Shown here piece by piece: positions 27,552 to 36,505 of a stretch of 64,000 nucleotides of DNA (position 1 is the stretch's first letter; every line of letters begins with the position of its first letter). The position numbers were made by a program, and so were the translations under genes. This stretch comes from Streptomyces sp. SLBN-118 (GTDB lineage: Bacteria; Actinomycetota; Actinomycetes; Streptomycetales; Streptomycetaceae). Location of the stretch: positions 3,596,001 to 3,660,000 of the forward strand of contig NZ_VFNP01000001.1 of the NCBI RefSeq assembly GCF_006715635.1, written 5' to 3'. Below the pieces are notes generated by a model, which worked only from the letters and a program-made list of their open reading frames with translations, was not told the DNA's origin and made no database searches.

Positions 27552-28322
27552 TCAGCCGGTGCAGCCCTCGACCGACCCGGTGCAGGCGTTCGGGCTGTTG
27601 TCGGTGACCGAGGTGGCCATGAGGGACACCGAACCGCTGCTGTTGTGGATGCCACCGCCGGCGTCGGCGCCGCCCACCGAGGTGTTCGTCGTCACCGCCG
27701 AGTAGTTCATCGTGACGGTGCCGCCGAGGTTCGCGACGCCGCCCCCGGACAGAGCGGTGTTGTCCCGCACCGTGGAAGCGTTCAGCGTCAGGGTGGCGCC
27801 CGAGAAGTTGGCGATACCACCGCCGACATCGGCTGTGCTGGAGTGCACCGTGGAGCCGTTCAGCGTCATCATGCCGGCGTTGAGGACGGCGCCGCCGTAG
27901 AAGTTCGCGTTGCTGTCGCGCACGATCGAGTAGTTCAGTGTCACCGAGCCGTTGTTGAGGAGACCGGCGCCGTTTTCGGCGGAGCCGTTGGCGATGGTCA
28001 AGGCACTGACCTGCACGTCGGCACCCGCGCCTACGGTCAGGGTCGTACCGGCGGCATTGCCGTCGAGAACCGCACCGCCGAAGCCGATGAGGCTGAGGTT
28101 CTTCTCGACGGTGACGTTGCCGGCGCAGGTCCCCGCAACCATGATCGTCGACCCCGGGGCCGCGTTGTCGATCGCGGTCTGGAGGTTCTGGGCGGGGCAG
28201 TTCACGATGGTCTGGGCCGAGGCGGGGGCGGCCGAGACCACTCCGGCCGCGGTCGCGGTGACCGCCACGGTCACGGCCGGCGCCCACAGGCGCCACGCGC
28301 GAGTCGCTCGCATCTTGAGCAT
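27552..28322 (-). CDS. Secreted right-handed beta-helix repeat protein
   Basis: A 256-residue protein from ATG 28322 (ACAGGAGA upstream). The N terminus is a Sec signal peptide (MLKMRATRAWRLWAPAVTVAVT ... SAAPASA, cut likely after ASA near residue 36). The mature protein is a run of about 20-26-residue turns with Asn/Thr/Ser/Gly (for example GAGLLNNGSVTLNYSIVRDSNANFYGGAVLNAGMMTLNGSTV), the pattern of pectate lyase-like parallel beta helices. No catalytic residues are evident, so it may be an adhesin or surface protein. Two Cys near the start (VNCP, GTCAGN) and two near the end may form disulphides. Confidence 0.8.
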   Translation of the reverse strand: MLKMRATRAWRLWAPAVTVAVTATAAGVVSAAPASAQTIVNCPAQNLQTAIDNAAPGSTIMVAGTCAGNVTVEKNLSLIGFGGAVLDGNAAGTTLTVGAGADVQVSALTIANGSAENGAGLLNNGSVTLNYSIVRDSNANFYGGAVLNAGMMTLNGSTVHSSTADVGGGIANFSGATLTLNASTVRDNTALSGGGVANLGGTVTMNYSAVTTNTSVGGADAGGGIHNSSGSVSLMATSVTDNSPNACTGSVEGCTG

Positions 28323-28458
28323 GCTGTTGTCTCCTGTTCGTCTGCCGGGTCGCCCGGCGCGAGGCATGGGTGCCCGAACAGGTCGACAAACGCAACCCGG
28401 GCAGCACAGCCGTCCCACGAACGGCCGGAGCCGATGACCTGGGTGGGCTAAGGACGAA

Positions 28459-29661
28459 CTACAGCTCGACGCGCAGCTCCTCGAGGCCGCGGATCACGAA
28501 GTTCGGCCTGCGTTCCGGCTCGGCCGCCGGACGCAGGGTCGGAGCCTGGTCGAGCAAGGCCCCCAAGGACGCCGCCAGTTCGATACGTGCCAGGGGCGCG
28601 CCGATGCAGTAGTGGATGCCCGCGCTGAAGGAGATGTGCGGGTTGTCCTCGCGGGACAGGTCCAGGGTGTCCGGGTGGGCGAAGACGTCCGCGTCGCGGT
28701 TGGCCGAGCCGAAGAGCAGGGCGACCTCGGAGCCGCGCGGGATCGTCGTGCCGTCGATCTCGATGTCGTCCAGGACCCAGCGCTCGAACAGCTGGAGCGG
28801 GGTGTCGTACCGCATCAGCTCCTCCACAGCCGTGGACAGCAGCGAGCGGTCCGCGCGCAGGGCCGCCAGCTGCTCGGGGTGGCAGAACAGCGCCCACCAG
28901 CCGTTGACCGTGGCGTTCACCGTGGCCTCGTGGCCCGCGTTCAGGAGCAGGACGCAGGTGGAGATCATCTCCTGCTCGGAGAGCCGTTCCGACTCGTCGT
29001 GCGCGGCGATGAGGCCCGAGATCAGGTCGTCGCCCGGCTCCTTGCGGCGAGCGGCGATCAACTCCCGCAGGTAGTCGGAGAATTCGACGGACGCCCGGAC
29101 GGCACGACGCGCCGTCTCCTGCGAGGGGCTCAGCTCGTACATCCCGCAGATGTCCGCCGACCAGGGCCGCAGCTGCTTGCGGTCGGCCTGGGGGATGCCC
29201 AGCATCTCGGCGATGACGGCGACCGGCAGCGGCTCGGCGACGGCCGTCAGCAGATCGCCGCCGCCGTCCGCGACGAGAGCGCCCACCAGCTCGGATGCCA
29301 GCCCCTGGACGTACGGGACGAGCCGCTCGACCGTGCGCGGTGTGAACGCCTTCGAGACCAGGCGCCGGATGCGGGTGTGGTCCGGGGGCTCCAGGTCCAG
29401 CATCCCGTTGTCGTTGAGCGTGTGGAACGGCTCGTGTGCTTCGGGCGGCGGCGTACGCCCGAACTCCTCGTGGGTAAAGCGGTGCAGATACGTCCGGCCG
29501 AGCCGCCTGTCCCGCAGCAGTGCGGAGACGTCGGCGTGGCGGGGTACGAGCCACTGGCGGGTGGGCTCGTAGAAGTGGACGCGTCCGCGGGCGCGGAGTT
29601 CGGCGTAGGCGGGGTAAGGGTCGGCGAGAAACGCGGGTGACCAGGGGTCGAAGGCGGCCAT
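28459..29661 (-). CDS. Cytochrome P450 (CYP107-like)
   Basis: A 400-residue soluble bacterial P450. The I helix has LLLNAGHEATVN (acid-Thr pair replaced by Glu-Ala-Thr), the ExxR motif is EELMR, and the haem loop is FSAGIHYCIGAPLARIE with the Cys ligand near residue 350. It would hydroxylate an unknown small molecule, with electrons from ferredoxin; no ferredoxin gene is next to it. Length and signatures resemble the CYP107 family. It is flanked by the beta-helix gene and a MITE. Confidence 0.93.
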   Translation of the reverse strand: MAAFDPWSPAFLADPYPAYAELRARGRVHFYEPTRQWLVPRHADVSALLRDRRLGRTYLHRFTHEEFGRTPPPEAHEPFHTLNDNGMLDLEPPDHTRIRRLVSKAFTPRTVERLVPYVQGLASELVGALVADGGGDLLTAVAEPLPVAVIAEMLGIPQADRKQLRPWSADICGMYELSPSQETARRAVRASVEFSDYLRELIAARRKEPGDDLISGLIAAHDESERLSEQEMISTCVLLLNAGHEATVNATVNGWWALFCHPEQLAALRADRSLLSTAVEELMRYDTPLQLFERWVLDDIEIDGTTIPRGSEVALLFGSANRDADVFAHPDTLDLSREDNPHISFSAGIHYCIGAPLARIELAASLGALLDQAPTLRPAAEPERRPNFVIRGLEELRVEL

Positions 29662-29741
29662 GGGCTGACGCTAGCCGAAGGTGCGGCCGGGCCGTAGCCC
29701 CCGGTACAGCTCCTGGTCCTGATCCGAACGACGGTTCTAGA

Positions 29742-29940
29742 CTAGGGGGGTGTCTCTTGGATCAGGCCGGATCAGTGAGCGGTGTCTGGTGATGGGGGCA
29801 CCTCCCGTGCCCGAAGGGCTACGGGGGAGCATCGCAAGGCGGAGGTGGAGCCCACGCGGAGCGTAGGCGACTGACGACAACGCAGCGAGGTGCCGTGCCA
29901 GGGCACGCGAGCCCGGCAAGATCCGAAAGACGCCCCCTAG
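29742..29940. mobile_element. MITE-like element 1, bounded by CTAG
   Basis: A 199-bp non-coding element between CTAG at 29742-29745 and CTAG at 29937-29940. The ends are imperfect inverted repeats (CTAGGGGGGTGTCTCTTGG and, reversed, CTAGGGGGCGTCTTTCGGATC). Inside lies a 37-nt hairpin-forming core (29793-29829) found unchanged in element 2. No transposase is encoded, so it would be moved in trans, probably by an IS5-like transposase that targets CTAG. Its right CTAG contains the stop codon of the response regulator gene. Confidence 0.7.
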
Positions 29941-30596
29941 CCCGGCGTGACCAAGCGCGCCTCGTACGCGAACACCGCCGCCTGCGTCCGGTCCCGCAGA
30001 CCCAGTTTCACCAGCACCCGGCTCACATGCGTCTTGATCGTCGACTCGGCGACCACCAGATGTGAGGCGATCTCCGCGTTCGACAGACCCTGCGCGATCA
30101 GCACGAGGACCTCCGTCTCGCGCTCCGTCAGGTCGCCCACCTGCGCCAGCGCGGGCGGCCGCGGGTTCTGGGACAGCTTGGAGAACTCCGTGATCAGGCG
30201 GCGCGTCACCGTCGGGGCGAGCAGTGCCTCGCCGGACGCCACCACCCGTACGCCGTCGGCGAGTTGGCGTGCGGACGCGTCCTTCAGCAGGAAGCCGGAT
30301 GCTCCCGCGCGCAGCGCCTGGTACACGTACTCGTCGAGGTCGAAAGTCGTCAGCACCAGCACCTTGGATTCGGCGTGCGCCGCGACGATCTCCCGGGTCG
30401 CCTCGATGCCGTTCAGCTCCGGCATACGGATGTCCATGAGGACCACGTCGGGGGTGAGCTCGGCGACCCTGGCGACCGCCTCGCGGCCGTTCACGGCCTC
30501 GCCGACGACCTCGATGTCGGGCATCGCGTTCAGCAGGACCGAGAAGCCCTCGCGGACCATCATCTGGTCGTCGACGATGAGGACGCGGATCGTCAT
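29937..30596 (-). CDS. NarL/LuxR-family response regulator
   Basis: A 219-residue two-component regulator. The receiver domain has VLIVDDQMMVREG, the phosphorylated Asp55 in VVLMDIRMPELNG, and Lys in the FLLKDAS loop. The C terminus is a LuxR helix-turn-helix (LTERETEVLVLIAQGLSNAEIASHLVVAESTIKTHVSRVLVKLGLRDR). Its ATG overlaps the kinase stop by 4 bp, so it works with that kinase. Its own TAG stop forms part of the CTAG end of MITE 1. Confidence 0.95.
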   Translation of the reverse strand: MTIRVLIVDDQMMVREGFSVLLNAMPDIEVVGEAVNGREAVARVAELTPDVVLMDIRMPELNGIEATREIVAAHAESKVLVLTTFDLDEYVYQALRAGASGFLLKDASARQLADGVRVVASGEALLAPTVTRRLITEFSKLSQNPRPPALAQVGDLTERETEVLVLIAQGLSNAEIASHLVVAESTIKTHVSRVLVKLGLRDRTQAAVFAYEARLVTPG

Positions 30597-31894
30597 GAGG
30601 TCTCCTCGGAGGCGGTCTCGGCAGCTGCGACGGGAATGAAGGCGGTGACTTCGTAGCCGCCCTCCTGCGTGGGCTGCGCCGTCATCTCGCCGCCCAGCAT
30701 CGTCACACGCTCCCGCATGCCGGTGATGCCGTGCCCTGCCCCCGGTGAGGGCTTGACCAGGCCCTGGGGCGCGGTGTTCACGATCCGCAGGCCCAGACCC
30801 CCGAGGACGTAACTGATCTCGACCCTCGCCGTCGACCCGGGCGCGTGGCGAAGCGCGTTGCTGAGCGCCTCCTGGATGATCCGGTAGGCCGACAGCTCGA
30901 CGCCCTGCGGCAGCAGGCGGACCGCGCCGGTGACCGTCTTGTCCGCCTCCAGGCCCGCGTCGCGGACATTGGAGAGCAGGTTCTCGATATCTGCGAGCAC
31001 GGGCTGCGGGGCGTCGGGGGCCTCGTAGTCCTCCGCCCGTACGACGCCGAGGATGCGGCGGAGCTCGGCGAGCGCGGCAACAGCGTTCTCACGGATCACC
31101 TCGAAGGCCCTGGCCAGCTCTTCGGGCGGGTTCTCCACCCGGTAGGGCGCGGCCTCGGCCTGGATGGCGACGACCGACATGTGGTGGGCCACGACGTCGT
31201 GGAGCTCGCGTGCGATCGTCGTGCGCTCTTCGAGCAGTGTGCGCCGGTCGCGCTCGACGGCCGTCACCGTCTGCTGGGCCGCAACTTCCTCCTTGGCCTC
31301 GCGGCGCACGTGCCACACGGTCACCACCAGCAGCACCAGCGCGGCGACGAAAAGCATCTCGGGAATGTTGGAGCTGCTGCCCGAGGAGAGCATGACCCCG
31401 GCGAACAGGCCGTATCCGGCGGTGAGCAGCCACATCCAGGCCGCAGTGCGCGGCCGGGTCCGCAGCGCCACGAGAGTCATCACCGCCAGATGCGCGACAA
31501 AGCCGCTGGGCGACCACGGCCAGTCGCCCTCGAAGCCGGCGGTGACGCCGAGGGGCGTCGACGCCAGCGAGAGCCACCACGCCCCGACGGGCCTGAGCAG
31601 CGTCATCACCACGGCGGCCGCCGGTATGAACCCGGTGAGCACCAGCGCCGGTCCCACGCCCTCGCCACCGTATGCAAGGAGCAGCGTGAACATCGCCACG
31701 GCGCCCACCGCGGCATGCGGCATCCAGGCCGCGGCGTCGCGTATCCGGCCCGGGAGCCGCCGGGTGAGCGGCCCGTCCGTGCGCCTCCGCGGCAGCGGCC
31801 GGTAGGCGAACGCGTCATGGAACAGGTCCTGGCGCAGGCCGCTCAGCGCGCCCATGGCCAGGCGGTACTCGGGGGTGCGGTTCATCTCGGTCAC
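30593..31894 (-). CDS. Sensor histidine kinase (HisKA_3, NarL-system type)
   Basis: About 433 residues with several N-terminal transmembrane helices, a dimerisation/phosphoacceptor domain (TIARELHDVVAHHMSVVAIQAEAAPYRVEN, acceptor His in RELHD), and an HATPase domain (AYRIIQEALSNALRHAPGS ... LGLRIVNTAP ... GAGHGITGMRERVTMLGG). The signal is unknown. GTG 31894 was taken; ATG 31885 (MNRTPEYRL) is an alternative because no strong ribosome binding site separates them. It is followed by the overlapping response regulator. Confidence 0.93.
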   Translation of the reverse strand: MTEMNRTPEYRLAMGALSGLRQDLFHDAFAYRPLPRRRTDGPLTRRLPGRIRDAAAWMPHAAVGAVAMFTLLLAYGGEGVGPALVLTGFIPAAAVVMTLLRPVGAWWLSLASTPLGVTAGFEGDWPWSPSGFVAHLAVMTLVALRTRPRTAAWMWLLTAGYGLFAGVMLSSGSSSNIPEMLFVAALVLLVVTVWHVRREAKEEVAAQQTVTAVERDRRTLLEERTTIARELHDVVAHHMSVVAIQAEAAPYRVENPPEELARAFEVIRENAVAALAELRRILGVVRAEDYEAPDAPQPVLADIENLLSNVRDAGLEADKTVTGAVRLLPQGVELSAYRIIQEALSNALRHAPGSTARVEISYVLGGLGLRIVNTAPQGLVKPSPGAGHGITGMRERVTMLGGEMTAQPTQEGGYEVTAFIPVAAAETASEETS

Positions 31895-32057
31895 GTACAG
31901 AAAGGTAAGCGGACGGACGGATGCGGTCGTCAGCATCACTGCGGATCCTGCCGCGTCCGTCCTGAGTACTACGTGGTGCTACCTGGTGGTCCGTCCCGTC
32001 CGGCGGCTGCGGGCGTCCTTGGTGATCCGTCGCTCACCGGACGAATGTCCGGGCGCT

Positions 32058-32936
32058 CTACCAGGCGAGTTGAGCGATCTCCTCCGCCACGACCGCGCAC
32101 GCGTCGGCGGCGGGATCGATGAGCGGGAAGTGCCCGACGTCTTCGAGGAGGGTCAGCCCGACCGTCTCCCCCGCCTTGGCCGCGGCGTCGACAAACGACT
32201 CGGAGACCTCGTGCGGCACAACGATGTCGATACGGCCCTGCACGACGGTGGTGGCGATGCCCGTCGGCAGCAGTGCGGCCGGGTCGGCGTGCGCGCTCCT
32301 CGCCTCGAACTGCGCCTCGCCGCCGAGGAGCTGGATCACCGCGCCACCGCACACGTCGAGCTCGACGGCGTGCGCGAAGTCCGCGATCGGGGCGAGCGCG
32401 ACGACCCCGCGCAGCGCGGGCGGCACGTCCAGCCGCCACGGCGATCCGACGGGCAGCACATGCCGCGCGGCGGCCCACAGCGCGAGCTGCCCGCCCGCGG
32501 AATGCCCGGTCACCACGATGCGCCGGACGTCCGCGTGCGGCAGGGCCTTGCGGGCGAGCGCGGGCAGGGCGTCCATCACCGCGGCGACGTCGTCGAAGGT
32601 CTCCGGCCACCGCCCGGCGACGGGGCCGCTCCCGCGCTGCTGCGGAATCTCGCGCCCGCGCCGGTACTCCACGGTGGCGACAGCGAGCCCGCGGCGGGCC
32701 AGGAAGTCCGCGAAAGGGGTGACATGCTGCCGGTCGTACGGAGCCCGCCAGGCGCCGCCGTGCAGTACGACCACGAGGGGCGCACCGGCCTGCCCGCCGC
32801 GGGGCGCGTAGAAGTCGACGACCTGGTCGGGATGGTCCCCGTACGCGACGGACACGTCCGGCGCGACGGCGGGATGCGAAAACACCGACTCGGCCTCGGC
32901 GGCGTCACGGGCGACGGGGTCGACGGGGTCCGGCAT
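32058..32936 (-). CDS. Alpha/beta hydrolase, probable kynurenine formamidase
   Basis: A 292-residue hydrolase. The oxyanion-hole motif HGGAW (VVVLHGGAWRAPYD), nucleophile GHSAGG (VVTGHSAGGQLALWAA), an acid region (VVQGRIDIVVP) and the final His in DVGHFPLID are all present, as in the HGGXW-type formamidases. Its position downstream of tryptophan dioxygenase and kynureninase makes hydrolysis of N-formylkynurenine the best guess. It starts at ATG 32936 after GGAAGG and is separated from kynureninase by a 22-bp hairpin. Confidence 0.8.
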   Translation of the reverse strand: MPDPVDPVARDAAEAESVFSHPAVAPDVSVAYGDHPDQVVDFYAPRGGQAGAPLVVVLHGGAWRAPYDRQHVTPFADFLARRGLAVATVEYRRGREIPQQRGSGPVAGRWPETFDDVAAVMDALPALARKALPHADVRRIVVTGHSAGGQLALWAAARHVLPVGSPWRLDVPPALRGVVALAPIADFAHAVELDVCGGAVIQLLGGEAQFEARSAHADPAALLPTGIATTVVQGRIDIVVPHEVSESFVDAAAKAGETVGLTLLEDVGHFPLIDPAADACAVVAEEIAQLAW

Positions 32937-33047
32937 TGCGCTCCAACCTTCCTGCGGAGTGGCGGAATTGACCTGACCAGCGGGGACGGTACCAGCCGGC
33001 TCCGCTGGGCGGGGCTTGTCCCCACCCCACTCTTTCCCGTGACCGGA

Positions 33048-33100
33048 GCTGCCCCGGGCCCCCGCGTGCGACCTCGGCCGCACGCGGGGGCCGGGGCAGC
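33048..33100 (-). terminator. Strong hairpin between kynureninase and formamidase genes
   Basis: GC-rich arms at 33048-33070 and 33079-33100 pair over 22 bp with one bulged base and an 8-nt loop. It lies just beyond the kynureninase stop. It may end the dioxygenase-kynureninase transcript or let only part of the transcription reach the formamidase gene. Confidence 0.65.
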
Positions 33101-33115
33101 GCCCCGGGAACACCC

Positions 33116-34309
33116 TCAGCCCGCCAGAACCTCCGCCAGGACCGCCGCCGCCCGCTCCGCATCGCCGAATCCCACATACAGAGGCGTGAACCCGAACCGC
33201 AGCACGTCCGGCCGGCGCAGATCACCCACCACGCCCCGCGCGATCAGCCGCTCCATCACCGCGGGCGCGTCCGCGCACTGCAGCGCGACCTGGCTGCCGC
33301 GCTCGGCATGTCCGACCGGGGTGAGTGAGGTGACCGCCCCCGCGGGCACGTACGACGCGACGCACTGAAGGAAGAAGTCCGTCAGCGCCAGGCTCTTGGC
33401 CCGTACCGAGTCGATCGAGATCCCCTCCCACACGTCCAGCGCGGCCTCCAGCGCCAGCATGGACAGGATGTCCGGCGTCCCGACCCGCCCCCGGACCGCG
33501 CCGTGCGCCGCCTCGAAGCCGGGCGTCATCGCGAAGGGGTCCGCGTGCGAGTTCCAGCCGGGCAGCGGGGAGTCGAACGCCGCCTGGTGCCGCTCGGCGA
33601 CGTACAGATACGCCGGCGAACCAGGCCCTCCGTTCAGGTACTTGTATGTGCAGCCGACCGCCAGGTCCACGCCGTGCTCGTCCAGGCCGACCGGCAGCGC
33701 GCCCGCGCTGTGGCAGAGGTCCCAGACCGCGAGCGCCCCCGTCTCGTGGATCGCCGCGGTGAGCGACGGCAGGTCGTGGAGGCGGCCGGTGCGGTAGTCG
33801 ACATGGTTGACCAGCGCGACCGCCGTGCTCGGCCCGAGCGCTGAGGGCAGGTCCGCCGGGGCGACCGGCACCAGGCGCCGGCCCGTCATCCGGGCCGCCG
33901 ACTCGGCGATGTAGCCGTCCGTCGGGAATGTCGTCGCGTCGACCACGATGTCCGTACGGGAGTCGTCCCCGCACAGCCGCACCGCCCCGACAACCGCCTT
34001 GAAAACGTTGACACTCGTGGAGTCGCCGACCACCACCTGCCCCGGCCCGGCCCCCACCAGCGGCGCGATCCGCTCGCCGATCCGCTCGGGCGCCGTCCAC
34101 CAACCGCTCTCGTCCCAGGAGCGGATCCGCAGCTCGCCCCACTGTCGGCCCACCACGTCCGCGACCCGCGCGGGTACGTGCGCGGGCAGCGCGCCCAGCG
34201 AGTTCCCGTCCAGGTAGACCGTCTCGTCGAGCGCGAACAGCTTGCGCGCACCGGCCAGTTCGTCGGCGGCGTCGAGCGCCGCGGCCCTGTGGGCCAGTGA
34301 CTCAGACAT
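33116..34309 (-). CDS. kynU: Kynureninase
   Basis: A 397-residue PLP enzyme that splits kynurenine to anthranilate and alanine. Signatures are YLDGNSLGALP near the start, WDLCHSAGALPVGLDEHGVDLAVGCTYKYLNGGPGSPAYLYV with the PLP-binding Lys in TYKYL, and HADPFAMTPGFEAAHGAVRGRVGTPDILSM. The ATG at 34309 overlaps the dioxygenase stop by 8 bp, so they form one unit. Anthranilate from it can feed antibiotic or siderophore synthesis. Confidence 0.95.
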   Translation of the reverse strand: MSESLAHRAAALDAADELAGARKLFALDETVYLDGNSLGALPAHVPARVADVVGRQWGELRIRSWDESGWWTAPERIGERIAPLVGAGPGQVVVGDSTSVNVFKAVVGAVRLCGDDSRTDIVVDATTFPTDGYIAESAARMTGRRLVPVAPADLPSALGPSTAVALVNHVDYRTGRLHDLPSLTAAIHETGALAVWDLCHSAGALPVGLDEHGVDLAVGCTYKYLNGGPGSPAYLYVAERHQAAFDSPLPGWNSHADPFAMTPGFEAAHGAVRGRVGTPDILSMLALEAALDVWEGISIDSVRAKSLALTDFFLQCVASYVPAGAVTSLTPVGHAERGSQVALQCADAPAVMERLIARGVVGDLRRPDVLRFGFTPLYVGFGDAERAAAVLAEVLAG

Positions 34310-35123
34310 GGCTGCGCGCCGTCCACAGCTCCGGGAAGACGTTCTTGCGGGCCCGCTTCTCCAGCCAGGCAACCCCCGCCGAACCGCCCGTTCCCGCCTT
34401 CGAGCCCATGGCCCGCCGCGTCGCCACCAGGTGGTCGTTGCGCCAGCGCCACACCAGCTCGCCGACATCGGTCAGTGCCTCGCCGAGACGGACCGCGTCG
34501 GAGTCCTGGTCCTCGCCGCCGTACACCGCGGCCCAGACCTTCTCGACGTCCTCCGACGGCTCGTACTTCTGCGACAGGTCCCGCTCCAGGACCGAGGACG
34601 GCACCGGGAGCCCGCGCCGGGCGAGCAGCCGCAGCACCTCGTCGTACAGGCTCGGCTCGTGCAGGGCCTTCTCCAGCTCGGCGTGCACGCGCGGCGCACC
34701 CCGGTGCGGCACCAGCATCGACGCCGACTTCTCGCCGAGCAGGAACTCCATCCGCCGGTACATCGCGGACTGGAAGCCGGAGCCTTCGCCGAGCGCGCTG
34801 CGGTACGCGTTGAACTGCGCGGGCGTCAGGTGCGCCAGCGGCTTCCACGAGGCGTTGAGCGATTCGAGTTCGTAGGTGCTGCGCTTCAGGGCGGCGAGTG
34901 CGACGGGCAGATCGTCCGCGCGCAGGGCGCGGGCGGCCGTCTCCCACTCATGGACGATGACGGTGAACCACAGCTCCATCACCTGCGTGGTGACCAGGAA
35001 GACCATCTCTCCCGGGTCGTCCGAGAGCGTCTTCTGGAGATGGGTGAGAACGTCTGCCTGGACATAGTCCTCATAGGGAGTAGTGCCCGCGAAATCCAGG
35101 TTCGGGGCCGCGTCATGTGACAT
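34302..35123 (-). CDS. kynA: Tryptophan 2,3-dioxygenase
   Basis: A 273-residue haem enzyme that opens the indole ring of tryptophan to N-formylkynurenine. Typical segments are NLDFAGTTPYEDYVQADVLTHLQ, DDPGEMVFLVTTQVMELWFTVIVHEWE, GFQSAMYRRMEFLLGEKSASML and WRWRNDHLVATRRAMGSKAGTGGSAGVAWL, the last holding the proximal haem His. It begins the kynurenine pathway and overlaps kynU by 8 bp. The ATG at 35123 gives the usual N terminus. Confidence 0.95.
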   Translation of the reverse strand: MSHDAAPNLDFAGTTPYEDYVQADVLTHLQKTLSDDPGEMVFLVTTQVMELWFTVIVHEWETAARALRADDLPVALAALKRSTYELESLNASWKPLAHLTPAQFNAYRSALGEGSGFQSAMYRRMEFLLGEKSASMLVPHRGAPRVHAELEKALHEPSLYDEVLRLLARRGLPVPSSVLERDLSQKYEPSEDVEKVWAAVYGGEDQDSDAVRLGEALTDVGELVWRWRNDHLVATRRAMGSKAGTGGSAGVAWLEKRARKNVFPELWTARSHV

Positions 35124-35223
35124 CGCTGTCTCCTCGACGTGTCCGGGTAGCGGTCCGCCCCTTCCTGTTGGCTTGGGAGCCCCGGTCCCCACCGGCATCA
35201 TAAGCCGCCGGTCTTTGCCCGGG

Positions 35224-36120
35224 TCAGAGCTCCGGGCCTGTGACGTACGTCCCGTCCTCGTCGTACGGCCAGGCATTGGAACGGCAGCCGTCCAGCCCTT
35301 TGATCTGCTGCATCATCACCGGCGCGAGCCTGTCCGCGCCCCCGCAGCCCAGGTGCCGGCGGATGCCGATCTCGTGCCCGATCTCGTGGTTGATGATCAG
35401 ATGCCGGTACTCGGCGGGGGTGCCCGCGAACGTCGGTGAGCCCAGCAGCCAGCGGCGCAGATTCACCACGACACCGTCAGCGGTCTCGCAGTTCAGCTCG
35501 CCGTGGGTGTCCAGGCCCTGCGCGCCACAGAGCCGGTCAGCGGTGGCCGGGGTGGCGATCCTGATCACGAAATCGGCGTCGGCCTCGGACTCGACGAGCT
35601 GGAAGGAGCCCCTGCCGTGGGCGCCCCAGCCGCGCGGATGGGCGAGGATCTGCTCGATCTCGGCGGCGGCGTCCTTCGCGGGGATGTCGACGCCGTTCTC
35701 GACCTGGACGCGGTAGCGCCGGAGCGGGCCCGAGCCGGACGGGCGGCCCGTGCCGCGGGCGGTGGTGAAGCTGCCCGCGCCGGAGGCCGGGACCTTGGCG
35801 GGCGGCTTCTCCTTGGCAGGCGGCTTCACCTTCTCGGGCGGCTTGGCGGCGGGCGGCTTGGCGGCGGGCGGGCGGTTTCGCGAGGGCGCCGAGGAGGTGG
35901 TGCGCGGCTCGGGGTCGGCGGGCTCGGGGCTCGGGGACGATGGAAGGAGCGGCTGGACGGTGTCCTGGACGACTCCGGTCACGGGCCGCTCCCTGCCCTG
36001 CCAGTGCGCGAGGGCCGCACCGCTGCCGAGCGAGAGGACGACGAGGGCCGCGCCGAGCGGGAGTATGCGCAGAGGCCGGCCGCGGGAATCCTTGCGACGG
36101 GCGACAGCACGCTTGCCCAA
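35224..36120 (-). CDS. DUF3152 protein, membrane-anchored with a metalloprotease-like motif
   Basis: A 298-residue protein with one N-terminal transmembrane helix (ILPLGAALVVLSLGSGAALAHW), a Ser/Pro/Lys-rich linker with repeated PPAK units (about 70-120), and a DUF3152 domain. The domain contains INHEIGHEIGIRRHLGC, which has the HExxH-plus-H form of a zinc metalloprotease. The TTG start at 36120 was chosen because GGGGAGGGG lies 6 nt before it. Function is unknown; a role as an envelope metalloprotease is possible. Confidence 0.8.
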   Translation of the reverse strand: MGKRAVARRKDSRGRPLRILPLGAALVVLSLGSGAALAHWQGRERPVTGVVQDTVQPLLPSSPSPEPADPEPRTTSSAPSRNRPPAAKPPAAKPPEKVKPPAKEKPPAKVPASGAGSFTTARGTGRPSGSGPLRRYRVQVENGVDIPAKDAAAEIEQILAHPRGWGAHGRGSFQLVESEADADFVIRIATPATADRLCGAQGLDTHGELNCETADGVVVNLRRWLLGSPTFAGTPAEYRHLIINHEIGHEIGIRRHLGCGGADRLAPVMMQQIKGLDGCRSNAWPYDEDGTYVTGPEL

Positions 36121-36505
36121 GACAGACCCCTCCCCAGCGGTACCGGTGTGTGGGGCGGACAGGCCGAAGGCCCGCGTCCCACGATCAAGACAGGAGAAAC
36201 GGGCCTTCGGTTCCATGCGTCAGCACAGCGCGGCTGCAAAGGATGGCGTTTGCGCAGGTCAGAGGCGTGGACCGGTTGGTCTCGGCGGGTATGGAAGGGA
36301 GCCGGGGAGCAGGTCGGCTCCCAGATGGCTCCCAGAACGGGGCAGGTCCTCGGTACTGGCCGGCGGGGCGGTCCCAGCGCGCGCAGAGCCAGGGTGCCTC
36401 CTCGGAGACGGGAACCAGGGGGCGCGACGGTGGTTCTGGCGCACCGTTCCGAGCGCGAGCACAACGTCGGAATCGCGCCGGCGCGTACAGGCGAGTCGGC
36501 CAGGG
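36121..36505. other. Intergenic region, no convincing gene
   Basis: 385 bp between the leftward genes 36506-37117 and DUF3152. An inverted repeat CGAAGGCCCG (36165-36174) / CGGGCCTTCG (36200-36209) lies close to the DUF3152 start, and could be a terminator for the upstream gene or a leader hairpin. The rest shows no gene-like frame. Confidence 0.5.
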
